From: an uncultured Alphaproteobacteria bacterium
GTDB lineage: Bacteria > Pseudomonadota > Alphaproteobacteria > Micavibrionales > Micavibrionaceae
Direction of reading: 5' to 3'
Length of the DNA: 64,000 nt
NCBI GenBank assembly: GCA_900696495.1
Contig: CAADGI010000005.1
Span: 62,001 to 126,000 of the forward strand
Positions 35,932-43,296 of this stretch are shown in pieces; the stretch's first letter is position 1; every line of letters begins with the position of its first letter. The notes beneath the pieces are model-generated. The model had not been told where the DNA came from and searched no databases. It saw only the letters and a list, made by a program, of their open reading frames with translations. The position numbers and the translations under genes are program-made.

Positions 35932-37392
35932 CTAGTCGAGGATGTATCCGTATTTTTCATCGTCGGAGAAAACCGCATCGTCATCGACTTCGTAAGACTT
36001 ACGGACATTCACCGCGAATGAACGCGCCAGCGGATTGTCACGGTGCGGCGCCGTTTTCTCGGCGCGATTTTTTTCTGCATAAGGCTCGACAAGGTACGGC
36101 GTCACGATCACGACAAGTTCCGTTTCGTTGCGGCTGAAGCTGTCGGATTTCACGAGATCGCCCAAAATCGGCGTCTTGCTGATGCCGGGCAACCCGGCCA
36201 TGCCTTTGACCGCTTCGGATTGCAGGAGTCCCGCGATCATCAAACTGCCGCCGCTCTGCACTTCAACCGTCGTGTCCGCCTTGCGCACATCAAGACCCGG
36301 GACATTGACGTCAGCCAGGACCACGGCGCTGTCGAAATCGAGCGAGGAAACCTCGGTATTCAGCTGCAGGCTGATGCGCCCGTTAGACAGAACCACGGGC
36401 TTGAAGTTGAGCGAAACGCCGAATTCACGGAATTCAACAACCACGTTGCCGACATTATCGCGGCCCACGGGAACGGGGAATTCACCGCCCGCGAGGAACC
36501 CGGCCTTCTGGCCTGAAACCGCCGTCAAATTCGGTTCGGCCAGAACATGGACAAGATTTTCCTCTTCAAGCGCGCGCAGGAAAAACTGCAGGTCGCCGAT
36601 GCCGGCGATGCCTGTGTCGGTCAGGAAACGCGCAACGCCCGTCGGGTCTTGCGAGAGGCCGATGCCCGCGCCGGTGCCGAAAGTAAACGACGTATTCTCG
36701 TTGAACAGCGTCGAGGTCGACAGCGCGTCGTCGTTATTGATATCCGTATTGACGCCGAGCTCCTTCAGGATGCTGCGCGAAGCCTCGACGATCTTAACCT
36801 GCAGCATCACCTGCTGCTCGCCGCGCACGTTCAGGAGATTGGAAATCAATTCGTCGGCGGCGCCTTTTTGATCCTGCAGATCGCCGACATAAGACGCGAC
36901 AACGTCCGATACGCGCGAGGCGACTTCCGGCGTCGAGACGGTGCCCGTCAACACGACCTGGTCATGCACCGCTTTGACCTTCACGTCCTCATCGGGATAG
37001 AGATCCTCGACCATCGCCTGGATGGCCTTGAGGTCATACTTGACGTGGATGTCCATTTTCTTGATGACGTTGCCGTTCGCGTCCAGCGCGATGATGTTCG
37101 TGTCGCCGATCATCAGGCCGACGATATACAGCCGGTTCGACTGCACGGCCATGACATCGATGATCGCCGGGTTGGCGACCAGCACATCGGCGATATCGCC
37201 GTCGACGTCGATCAGTTCCGCCTTGCCGAGCGTGATATAAACCGGCCCCGGTTCAATCGGTTCGGTTACGATATTCTCAAGATCGCCTTTTTCCGCGTGA
37301 ACGAGCGCAGGCAGCGCCAATACGCAGAGCGCCGTAATGGCCACTGCGCACAAACACCGTGCAGCATTGATACTTTTCAAATTCAGCGACAT
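35932..37392 (-). CDS. cpaC: Tad secretin CpaC/RcpA
   Basis: The outer-membrane secretin of the Tad pilus, 486 residues. A signal peptide (LCAVAITALCVLALPALVHA) is followed by the pilus N domain (VYITLGKAELIDVDGDIADVLVANPAIIDVMAVQSNRLYIVGL), a BON-like domain (VKAVHDQVVLTGTVSTPEVASRVSDVV), and the secretin core: QVMLQVKIVEASRSILKELGV, LAEPNLTAVSGQKAGFLAGGEFPVPV, VSLNFKPVVLSNGRISLQLNTEVSSLD and GLPGISKTPILGDLVKSDSFSRNETELVVIVTPYLVEP. The VPVP-like gate and final strands are intact. It forms the gated channel through which the Flp fibre leaves. Confidence 0.96.
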   Translation of the reverse strand: MSLNLKSINAARCLCAVAITALCVLALPALVHAEKGDLENIVTEPIEPGPVYITLGKAELIDVDGDIADVLVANPAIIDVMAVQSNRLYIVGLMIGDTNIIALDANGNVIKKMDIHVKYDLKAIQAMVEDLYPDEDVKVKAVHDQVVLTGTVSTPEVASRVSDVVASYVGDLQDQKGAADELISNLLNVRGEQQVMLQVKIVEASRSILKELGVNTDINNDDALSTSTLFNENTSFTFGTGAGIGLSQDPTGVARFLTDTGIAGIGDLQFFLRALEEENLVHVLAEPNLTAVSGQKAGFLAGGEFPVPVGRDNVGNVVVEFREFGVSLNFKPVVLSNGRISLQLNTEVSSLDFDSAVVLADVNVPGLDVRKADTTVEVQSGGSLMIAGLLQSEAVKGMAGLPGISKTPILGDLVKSDSFSRNETELVVIVTPYLVEPYAEKNRAEKTAPHRDNPLARSFAVNVRKSYEVDDDAVFSDDEKYGYILD

Positions 37393-37451
37393 TGTTTTCG
37401 ATTTCAGTTGGTTACACAGAAAATTGTGGATAGGGATGAAAATCGAGGTGA

Positions 37452-38330
37452 CTATTGGACAGGAAGCAGCATGACGCTGGATCCATTATAGATTCTCACA
37501 CTATCCGAACTTATTCCAGCATCCTTTTTCATTTTCATGTATTCTGTAAATATCTCGTCGTCGATCGTGATCAGGCGGGCGTCTGAAACGATTTCCCAGT
37601 TCTTTTCGACGATCTTGTTATCGCCCACGCCGCGCAGCGAGAGGGTCAACTCACCGATGCTGTCGGCCAGCGATATCTTTTCTGAGTCCGCGGCATTCAA
37701 AGCCAGGGTTACGGTCTTGCCGACCTTGACCTTTTCGTCTTCGGGGCGCTTCGCCGACTGGTCGACCGCCAGGACCTTCACGTTCTGCAGAATGGTTTCG
37801 GTCGCCATTTTATTGATATTGCGATCGATCATGCTTTTGACGCGCGGATCGTTATCTTCGGAATCAATGTTCATCTTGTAAGTCATGATAATATCGACAT
37901 AATCGCCGGGACCGATAAAGCCGCCGACCATGCTCGCCGCTTTCACGGATATCGCCACCGCGCGCATGCCGGGATCAAGACTGGCCGCAACGTAATTACC
38001 CTTGGATTCACCGAGCAAAGCCGAGCTCATCATCAACTCGCTCTTGCCGACATTACGGGCCAGGCGGCCCTTCATCGCATCGTTTGGTTTCTGATCTTTT
38101 TCACGCACGATCGCGCCGGGCACCAGCAGCGCCTCAGGCCATGCCTGCCACGCCACGTCTCCATCTTTCAGTTCGCGACCGATCCCCAAATCTTTCGCGG
38201 CGACGAGAACCTCGACGCGCGCTTCCTGCACGGGGGGCTTTTTACCGCCCAGCGTAATCTGCACGAGCAGCGCCACCACGATCGCAACGACCAGCGCACC
38301 GCCAAGCACAATGATAACATTCTTATTCAT
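37452..38330 (-). CDS. cpaB: Tad assembly protein CpaB/RcpC
   Basis: A 292-residue CpaB/RcpC protein: an N-terminal TM anchor (VIIVLGGALVVAIVVALLVQ), then a SAF domain (RVEVLVAAKDLGIGRELKDGDVAWQAWPE) and the RcpC-type beta-rich part (MRAVAISVKAASMVGGFIGPGDYVDIIMTY ... ILQNVKVLAVDQSA ... KTVTLALNAADSEKISLADSIGELTLSLRG). CpaB is periplasmic and binds peptidoglycan or the secretin in known Tad systems. A 122-base gap separates it from cpaA and holds a direct repeat of GGTGAAC, so internal regulation is possible. Confidence 0.93.
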   Translation of the reverse strand: MNKNVIIVLGGALVVAIVVALLVQITLGGKKPPVQEARVEVLVAAKDLGIGRELKDGDVAWQAWPEALLVPGAIVREKDQKPNDAMKGRLARNVGKSELMMSSALLGESKGNYVAASLDPGMRAVAISVKAASMVGGFIGPGDYVDIIMTYKMNIDSEDNDPRVKSMIDRNINKMATETILQNVKVLAVDQSAKRPEDEKVKVGKTVTLALNAADSEKISLADSIGELTLSLRGVGDNKIVEKNWEIVSDARLITIDDEIFTEYMKMKKDAGISSDSVRIYNGSSVMLLPVQ

Positions 38331-38433
38331 CCGCCACCTTCAGTGGTTGCATTATGGAATTATTGGGGACGCAGCAGGAAAGCCGCCAAAAACACGGCTC
38401 CACATCTATAATGCAGGTTTATCGTTAAAAATT

Positions 38434-38455
38434 GGTGAACTCTGGGTGAACTTTA
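38434..38455. promoter_or_regulatory. GGTGAAC direct repeat upstream of cpaB
   Basis: GGTGAAC occurs at 38434-38440 and 38445-38451, one helical turn (11 bases) apart. The second copy lies in TGGGTGAACTTTA (38443-38455), which also occurs exactly at 28934-28946 before the pilus N-domain gene. It may be a shared operator of the pilus island. Confidence 0.35.
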
Positions 38456-39004
38456 GGAGTGGCCAAGGAGGGTTAATATGGCCCCATCAAAATACCCCAA
38501 TTTCACAAAAGACGCCAGCGCACCGACGGCGATCGCCACGCCGTAGGGAACCTTGTTTTCGCCCGCCTGCACCCGCGCGACCCAGCCGCCAGGCGCGGGG
38601 TTTTTAACCGGCTGCCATTTTTGCAATGCGAGCGCCCCGAGACCCACCAGCCCGCCGACGACGCTCATGTAAAACAGGAAAGCGGGAAGTCCGGCGACGC
38701 CCGCCCAGAACGCATAGGCTGTGCTGAGTTTTGAATCCGCCGCGCCGATCGTCTTCAGGCCGAACAGCGTCGCCGTGATCGCGAATATGATCAGCGCCGC
38801 CGTCAGATGCGACCATATGCTCGCGAAAATACCAGGGTGGCCGAGCAATTGCATGAGCGCGAACGCCGCGAAAAACGACGCGATAATGACGCCGCTGTGC
38901 CAGTTGGGAATGATCAGGCCTTTCATGTCCGACCATGCCGCCAGCGCGCCGACGGCGACCGCGACAAACAGGCAGGTCAGGAAAAGAACGAGAGCTATCA
39001 TCAA
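38453..39004 (-). CDS. cpaA: prepilin peptidase CpaA (A24 family)
   Basis: The inner-membrane aspartic prepilin peptidase that trims Flp and TadE-type prepilins. It is 183 residues with about six TM helices. The first catalytic Asp lies in AAWSDMKGLIIPNWHSG, the family's D-x-K-x-x-x-I-P-N pattern. The second lies in TIGAADSKLSTAYAFW, where the usual GxGD is GAAD: the Gly before Asp is replaced by Ala. PYGVAIAVGALASF matches the conserved PYG block near the C terminus. Whether it also processes the FTLIE-type leaders of the large prepilins is open; no separate PilD is in the window. Confidence 0.92.
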   Translation of the reverse strand: MMIALVLFLTCLFVAVAVGALAAWSDMKGLIIPNWHSGVIIASFFAAFALMQLLGHPGIFASIWSHLTAALIIFAITATLFGLKTIGAADSKLSTAYAFWAGVAGLPAFLFYMSVVGGLVGLGALALQKWQPVKNPAPGGWVARVQAGENKVPYGVAIAVGALASFVKLGYFDGAILTLLGHS

Positions 39005-39042
39005 ATCTCCAGATTAAAGGATAAAGAAATCGGCAAAAGGAT

Positions 39043-39252
39043 TCAATCGCCTTCCCCTACGCCGACCTGTTGCGCGAAATTCGACACCTCTTCCAGCATG
39101 GTATTGAAAATCGCCAGCACGGCCTCGCCGAAGAAAAACAAACCGAACATGATTGTCAGGGAAATACCGCTGGCTATGAGAGAATATTCAACGGCTGTAA
39201 CCGCGTCTTGTTGCTGTTGATATAGCTTGAACAATAACCTTGGAAATTTCAT
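39043..39252 (-). CDS. flp: Flp-family pilin, second copy
   Basis: A 69-residue Flp-type pilin. The start MKFPRLLFKLYQQQQDAVTAVEYSLIASG has GGAG eight bases upstream; the longer frame is not used. The processing region DAVTAVEYSLIA has Ala where the cleavage Gly of Flp proteins usually stands before the A-x-E-Y motif. ISLTIMFGLFFFGEAVLAIFNTMLEE forms the helix. The atypical cleavage site and Gln-rich leader (QQQQ) suggest a minor pilin. A terminator hairpin lies just upstream, so it is expected to be expressed at a lower level than the first flp. Confidence 0.85.
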   Translation of the reverse strand: MKFPRLLFKLYQQQQDAVTAVEYSLIASGISLTIMFGLFFFGEAVLAIFNTMLEEVSNFAQQVGVGEGD

Positions 39253-39268
39253 CGCGTATCTCCCGTAT

Positions 39269-39301
39269 AAAAAAGCCCGCCTTCCGGATTGAAAGGCGGG
39301 C
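39269..39301 (-). terminator. terminator/attenuator between the two flp genes
   Basis: On the minus strand: stem GCCCGCCTT / AAGGCGGGC with a nine-base loop, followed by six T. It ends the first flp transcript. The ribosome site of the second flp begins a few bases after the T-run, so only readthrough or an independent promoter can express the downstream genes at full level. Confidence 0.85.
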
Positions 39302-39325
39302 CTTTTAAACTCATACCGAGCCCTA

Positions 39326-39535
39326 TTACGGAGAAGGAGCCTCAGCAGCATTGTCGTTAGCTTCCGCAAGTTTACCTTCCATTGTGGTAAACATCGCTAA
39401 AAGTTCTTCACCGAACGTGAACACGACGCCGACGATTGCGAGCGAAATACCGGCAGCGATCAGGCCGTATTCGATAGCCGTCGCACCGTCTTCATCGCGA
39501 AGATATGCTTCTCTAAAAGCAAGCAGTTTTTTCAT
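39326..39535 (-). CDS. flp: major Flp pilin
   Basis: A 69-residue Flp pilin, probably the main fibre subunit. The leader MKKLLAFREAYLRDEDG ends in Gly, followed by ATAIEYGLIAAGISLAIVGVVFTFGEEL, the standard Flp motif G/ATAIEYGLIA with Glu at +5. The C-terminal tail AEANDNAAEAPSP is exposed. GGAG lies before the ATG. It is preceded by a CtrA-type box and followed by a strong terminator, so a short abundant mRNA is expected. Confidence 0.95.
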   Translation of the reverse strand: MKKLLAFREAYLRDEDGATAIEYGLIAAGISLAIVGVVFTFGEELLAMFTTMEGKLAEANDNAAEAPSP

Positions 39536-39637
39536 TTGAGATCTCCTGTAAGATTTTCAGATTTTTTCCGGTTACCCACACTTCAAAAAAGACTCTTGAA
39601 GTCCCAACCGTACTTTTCCAGAATATCAGATGTTTAT

Positions 39638-39652
39638 TTAAAGGAAGGTTAA
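39638..39652 (-). promoter_or_regulatory. perfect CtrA-type box upstream of flp
   Basis: Minus strand TTAA CCTTCCT TTAA, an exact TTAA-N7-TTAA, about 100 bases upstream of the flp start. TATTCT at 39625-39620 could be the -10. Direct control of the pilin gene by CtrA is established for pilA in Caulobacter. The rest of the 280-base gap (39536-39815) is AT-rich and holds the tadG terminator. Confidence 0.65.
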
Positions 39653-39765
39653 AAGAACGCAGCAGTAACCATAATTTGAAGAAAAAAATGTCATCTGGCA
39701 AGTGAAACCTGAAAAATTTAAATAAAATTTTCGGCAATTTCAAAATAACCCTGTAATGACTCAAA

Positions 39766-39798
39766 TAAACAAGGCCCGCCCCTGCGGAGCGAGCCTTG
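39766..39798 (-). terminator. Rho-independent terminator of tadG
   Basis: Minus strand: 12-bp stem AAGGCTCGCTCC / GGGGCGGGCCTT (two G-U pairs) with loop GCAG at 39798-39771, followed by TGTTTATTT. It lies 17 bases after the tadG stop. Confidence 0.82.
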
Positions 39799-39815
39799 AA
39801 CAGGTTGGATAATGA

Positions 39816-41447
39816 TCAGCCCGTGATATGGAGGTTGCTGAGCTCGCGGCTGATCTGCTCGAACACGTCGATCAGTTCTTCCTGCGTCGGCGCGTCGTAA
39901 TACTGGTCGGGACTGCTGGCGCAATTGCGGTAGTAATTGCGGGTGTTCTCGCTGATAACCGGATTGCCGTGCTGATCTTCGTAGTTGAATGTCACGGTAT
40001 AGATGATGACTCCCTGCTCCTTCATCGCCTCGCATGTTTCGGCAAAGCGCGTATTGAACTTGGTCACGCTCATGTTGTTCTTGTTCGTGAACCAGTAGGA
40101 GGAATAATAAGTGTTCTCCGTGTTGTCGCCGTCGGTCATCATCACGACGACCTTGCGCCAGTACGGGTTATCCCACGGCGCGCCTTCTTCGAACGGCGCT
40201 TCGGGCGAAATCAAACGGTACCCCCACGCCATGCCGATATTGCCGAGCGTGTTGCCGTCCGGGCGCATTTCATCGATGCGGTCGTACAGCGCTTCCTCAT
40301 CGCTCGTCAAAGGCATGATATACGCATAGGGGCAACCGGTGTTCGGCCCGTCATCCTGGCTGCCCGATGTTCCCACCATGCAATAGCAGTAAGTGGCATT
40401 GCATTTGCCGCCGCTGCCGCTGCACGAACTGCAACGCGAGGGAGTCGAATTGCTGAAATCATAGCTGTTGCTGTCGAGGTCCGAGCATTTCTCGTTGTTG
40501 GCGACAAGGCGGCCATACATGTAAATGTCCCACTTGCCCTCGTAATTATCGAGAACGTCGTAATCATACGGATCGTTTGTGGTGCTGTTCGGCGCCCAGC
40601 CATGGCCGCGGCATTTGTCGGCGGTGTTGCATCCCGTGCCGCTGCCTGTGCGCCACAACTGCCCGGCGGAACCGGAAACATGCGTTGCGGCCGCGTTGTA
40701 ATTTGTCTGTTTATGCTCGACGACGCAGCCATACCACCCGCTGGCGCTGTTGTGCGATGTCGTGTAGCTGATTCCCGATGGCAGGTTCACAAAGACATAG
40801 CCATTCGCATAAATACTGTTATCCGGATTGCGTCCCAAACCGTAACGGCCGACGCGCACCGAGTTGCTGTAGGGCACCATGCCGATCTTGATCGATTCAG
40901 GATTGCTCGTATTTTCAAACAAAGTGCTGATGAAATTCCGGCTGGCGATCTTGAGCGCCTCTATATTCTCGATGCCTTCATCGTTTTCAGACGCCATCGA
41001 TCCGGTATTGTCGAGCACGAGAACGACCTCGATACCCTGCACCTCGCGCTGGACGGTGGTTTCAGCCTCGACCAGGATTTCATGGATGCCGATGACGCTC
41101 AGGAAAAATGTCAGGTATTCGGCCCGGCCTGTTACCTTCACCTGGTTGCCTTCAACCACGACAACCGGATCGAATGTAGCGCCTAACTTCTCTTCAGGAT
41201 AATTCACCTCGAAAAAATCTTTAACTTTCTGCTCAATGGTCGCTTCATCGGTCGCCTGGGCGGTCGCGGCGAGAGCGGCGGCGTCGATCGCCTGCGCGAG
41301 ACGCTGCTGCACCAGGTAGGCGTGCGCGAAGTCGAGCGCCATGCCGGCCGAGCCGATAATGATCGGCGCCATGATCGCGAACATGACAAGAATCGTACCG
41401 GATGTGTTCCGGACATATTTTCTCAAAACGCTTATCATCCTGTTCAT
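39816..41447 (-). CDS. tadG: TadG-like protein with vWA domain
   Basis: A 543-residue pilus protein. The N-terminal region SGTILVMFAIMAPIIIGSAGMALDFAHAYLVQQRLAQAIDAAALAAT is the TadE/G-like helix that anchors it and resembles a pilin stalk. A von Willebrand A domain starts near residue 140: VVLVLDNTGSMAS holds the MIDAS, with Asp146. The domain is interrupted by an insert of about 150 residues rich in Cys, Gly and Ser (CSSCSGSGGKCNATYCYCM, GCNTADKCRGHGW), then resumes with KVVVMMTDGDNTENTYYSS. Metal-dependent adhesion at the cell surface or pilus tip is likely (inference). It is last in the tadE-tadE-tadG unit. Confidence 0.88.
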   Translation of the reverse strand: MNRMISVLRKYVRNTSGTILVMFAIMAPIIIGSAGMALDFAHAYLVQQRLAQAIDAAALAATAQATDEATIEQKVKDFFEVNYPEEKLGATFDPVVVVEGNQVKVTGRAEYLTFFLSVIGIHEILVEAETTVQREVQGIEVVLVLDNTGSMASENDEGIENIEALKIASRNFISTLFENTSNPESIKIGMVPYSNSVRVGRYGLGRNPDNSIYANGYVFVNLPSGISYTTSHNSASGWYGCVVEHKQTNYNAAATHVSGSAGQLWRTGSGTGCNTADKCRGHGWAPNSTTNDPYDYDVLDNYEGKWDIYMYGRLVANNEKCSDLDSNSYDFSNSTPSRCSSCSGSGGKCNATYCYCMVGTSGSQDDGPNTGCPYAYIMPLTSDEEALYDRIDEMRPDGNTLGNIGMAWGYRLISPEAPFEEGAPWDNPYWRKVVVMMTDGDNTENTYYSSYWFTNKNNMSVTKFNTRFAETCEAMKEQGVIIYTVTFNYEDQHGNPVISENTRNYYRNCASSPDQYYDAPTQEELIDVFEQISRELSNLHITG

Positions 41448-41466
41448 AAATACCCCCTTCCGGGTT

Positions 41467-42015
41467 TTATTCTTCCATATTTACAACGGCGCTTCTGCGG
41501 CCGCGCGCAAAAGCGACTTCCCGCATCGGCATTTCATCAAGTATGAAACCCGCGAATACAGGTTCAAAATTATAAGCCACAGTAACAACCACGACACCGT
41601 TATCCGCTTCGGCCAGGCTGGCGACATCATCCAGGACATTCTGGTTCTGCGCCATGCCGGGGGTTGTTTCGCGCCAGACGATTTCCGGCTCGGCATCTTC
41701 GTCAAACCGGATGCTTACGATATCGACGCCATAACTGCCGGAATCGAGCGGCTCGAACGCCAGTTCGCCGGCGGTGATCGCCTCCTCGATTTCTGTTTCG
41801 TCTACGGTCATATTCCTCGTAACGAGATCGGCAACGATCTGGGAGGCGCGTATGGTTTTCTGGTTCGCCAGTATGCCGTTGCCCATGTCAAAAGTACCCA
41901 GCAAAAGCGTCAGGAGAATCGGAAATACCAGCGCCGCCTCGACCGTCGCCACGGCTTCGGTTTCGCGAACCAGCCGCGCCGTAAAATTCCTGAACATGTC
42001 AAAACCGCAAAACAT
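41467..42015 (-). CDS. tadE: TadE-like pseudopilin, second of two
   Basis: A 182-residue pseudopilin. I start it at MFCGFDMFRNFTARLVRETE, which has AAGGA seven bases upstream; the start overlaps nothing and lies five bases after the previous stop. The prepilin-like stretch is AVATVEAALVFPILLTLLLGTFDMGNGILANQKTIRASQIVADLVTR: A-x-x-E-x-A-L-V-F-P-I is the TadE signature with Glu at +5. The C-terminal part is beta-rich, as in pseudopilin heads. TadE and TadF-type proteins are cleaved by CpaA and are needed for Flp fibre assembly. Confidence 0.9.
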   Translation of the reverse strand: MFCGFDMFRNFTARLVRETEAVATVEAALVFPILLTLLLGTFDMGNGILANQKTIRASQIVADLVTRNMTVDETEIEEAITAGELAFEPLDSGSYGVDIVSIRFDEDAEPEIVWRETTPGMAQNQNVLDDVASLAEADNGVVVVTVAYNFEPVFAGFILDEMPMREVAFARGRRSAVVNMEE

Positions 42016-42019
42016 TTTG

Positions 42020-42544
42020 TTATCCTTCAAAATCATACGGTTCGGTCTGCAGCACGATCGTCGAAACGAAAAGCCGCGAATTATCGGGCCCCCCGAGCAA
42101 TGCGCCGACGATGGGCGTCATCATCGTGTATCGGTATGCCGAGCGGATCAGAACGCGCGAGCTTGAGCCGCCTGCATCGAATTGACCGGGAACCAGGTTG
42201 CCGTCTTCGTCATATTGCGGCTGCATCTCGTCGTAATCCGAAAAACTTTCCATCTCGCGCACTTCGATAATCACATTGTCGCAGTTGATCAGCACTGTTG
42301 CGTAATTGCAGATCGCCTGGCGGAATAACGCTTCCGGGTCGGCGCCTTCCTGAAGCTGGCCGGTGCGGACAAGCCGCGCGGCCGAACCCGTAGCGCCTTC
42401 CAGCAAGGATGCGCCGACATACATTATCGAGATCTCGATAATCGCCAGCGTCAGGAGTATATAAGGAACCAAGAGGAAACTGAACTCGATCGCCGTCGTT
42501 CCCTCGTCCTTACCCAGCCACCGTGAAATAAACTTGCGCAGCAT
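42020..42544 (-). CDS. tadE: TadE-like pseudopilin, first of two
   Basis: A 174-residue pseudopilin starting MLRKFISRWLGKDEGTTAIEFSFLLVPYILLTLAIIEISIMYVGASLLEGAT: leader ending in Gly, then TTAIEFSFLLVPY with Glu at +5. The head domain contains two close cysteines (AICNYATVLINCDN) that may pair. No clear Shine-Dalgarno precedes the ATG, and a terminator hairpin lies 30 bases upstream, so expression depends on readthrough or a promoter hidden in that short space. The longer frame to 42637 runs through the terminator and is not used. Confidence 0.9.
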   Translation of the reverse strand: MLRKFISRWLGKDEGTTAIEFSFLLVPYILLTLAIIEISIMYVGASLLEGATGSAARLVRTGQLQEGADPEALFRQAICNYATVLINCDNVIIEVREMESFSDYDEMQPQYDEDGNLVPGQFDAGGSSSRVLIRSAYRYTMMTPIVGALLGGPDNSRLFVSTIVLQTEPYDFEG

Positions 42545-42574
42545 TTGACTAAAATTTTTTGTTTTTTTCAGGCA

Positions 42575-42598
42575 CAAAAAAAGCGGCTTTGACCGCTT
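42575..42598 (-). terminator. terminator/attenuator before the tadE genes
   Basis: Minus strand stem AAGCGG / CCGCTT with a six-base loop, then seven T. It ends the transcript of the membrane-protein/pseudokinase unit, or attenuates readthrough into tadE. Confidence 0.72.
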
Positions 42599-42610
42599 GT
42601 TTTCATGCTT

Positions 42611-42624
42611 TGTGCATATGCACA
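42611..42624. promoter_or_regulatory. perfect 14-bp palindrome TGTGCATATGCACA
   Basis: A perfect inverted repeat just upstream of the attenuator hairpin, between the small membrane protein gene and tadE. It is a possible regulator site. Confidence 0.35.
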
Positions 42625-42698
42625 GACACCCAACCACTTATTATTATGCGCCAGACCTATGAACAAACGATTAAGAAAAAACCCTTTACTTTAAAGAC

Positions 42699-43286
42699 TT
42701 ATCGGCCTTTTTCAGGGGGCTGGATGGCAAATCCCTGGTGGTCCAGCGGAATCTGGCCGGTGACTTCCGCGCCCCAGCGCGCCACCAGCTCCGCCTGCCG
42801 TTTTTTAATGGATTCCTGCCGGGCAAGACCGCGCTGGTATAAAATCGCCGCCACCACCGAGGACATCGACCAGTCGATCATATAACCCGCACCCGCCGCC
42901 GCATACATGACGATAATGGCCTGCGGATCGGTGGCGATATTGATGGCGTTGTCGAATTCATGGCCTTCCGACCATAACTTGAATAGGAAGGGCACACAGC
43001 CCGCGAGATTGAGCGCCCCGACCGTGACGACCCTTGTTCTGGCGTGCCTGGGGTCGGCGAACATGGCGGCGATGGTCGGCATCATGCCGATACCCAGCAA
43101 TACGGCCGACGGCATGAAAATCGCGCCCAGGATCACGAGGCCGATCATGAATACAGAAACCTTCGCGCCGCCGCTGACCTTTCGCCCTGCTTTTTTACCG
43201 CTTTTTTTCTCGCCGTCTTTTGGCGCGGCGGCGGCAGCCGCCTTGGGATCTGCCGCTTTTTTCTCCGGAGCTTTTTTATCTGCCAT
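42699..43286 (-). CDS. small integral membrane protein, unknown
   Basis: A 195-residue protein of unknown family. A Lys/Ala-rich N-terminal arm (APEKKAADPKAAAAAAPKDG) is followed by about three or four TM segments: VFMIGLVILGAIFMPSAVLLGIG, VGALNLAGCVPFLFKLW and IIVMYAAAGAGYMIDWSMSSVVAAILY. The C-terminal tail QRGLARQESIKKRQAELVARWG is basic and helical. It lies 10 bases after the pseudokinase gene and is surely co-transcribed with it, so the pair may form one membrane complex. Its proximity to tadE/tadG suggests, but does not prove, a pilus role. Confidence 0.78.
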   Translation of the reverse strand: MADKKAPEKKAADPKAAAAAAPKDGEKKSGKKAGRKVSGGAKVSVFMIGLVILGAIFMPSAVLLGIGMMPTIAAMFADPRHARTRVVTVGALNLAGCVPFLFKLWSEGHEFDNAINIATDPQAIIVMYAAAGAGYMIDWSMSSVVAAILYQRGLARQESIKKRQAELVARWGAEVTGQIPLDHQGFAIQPPEKGR

Positions 43287-43296
43287 GCCCTGCTCC

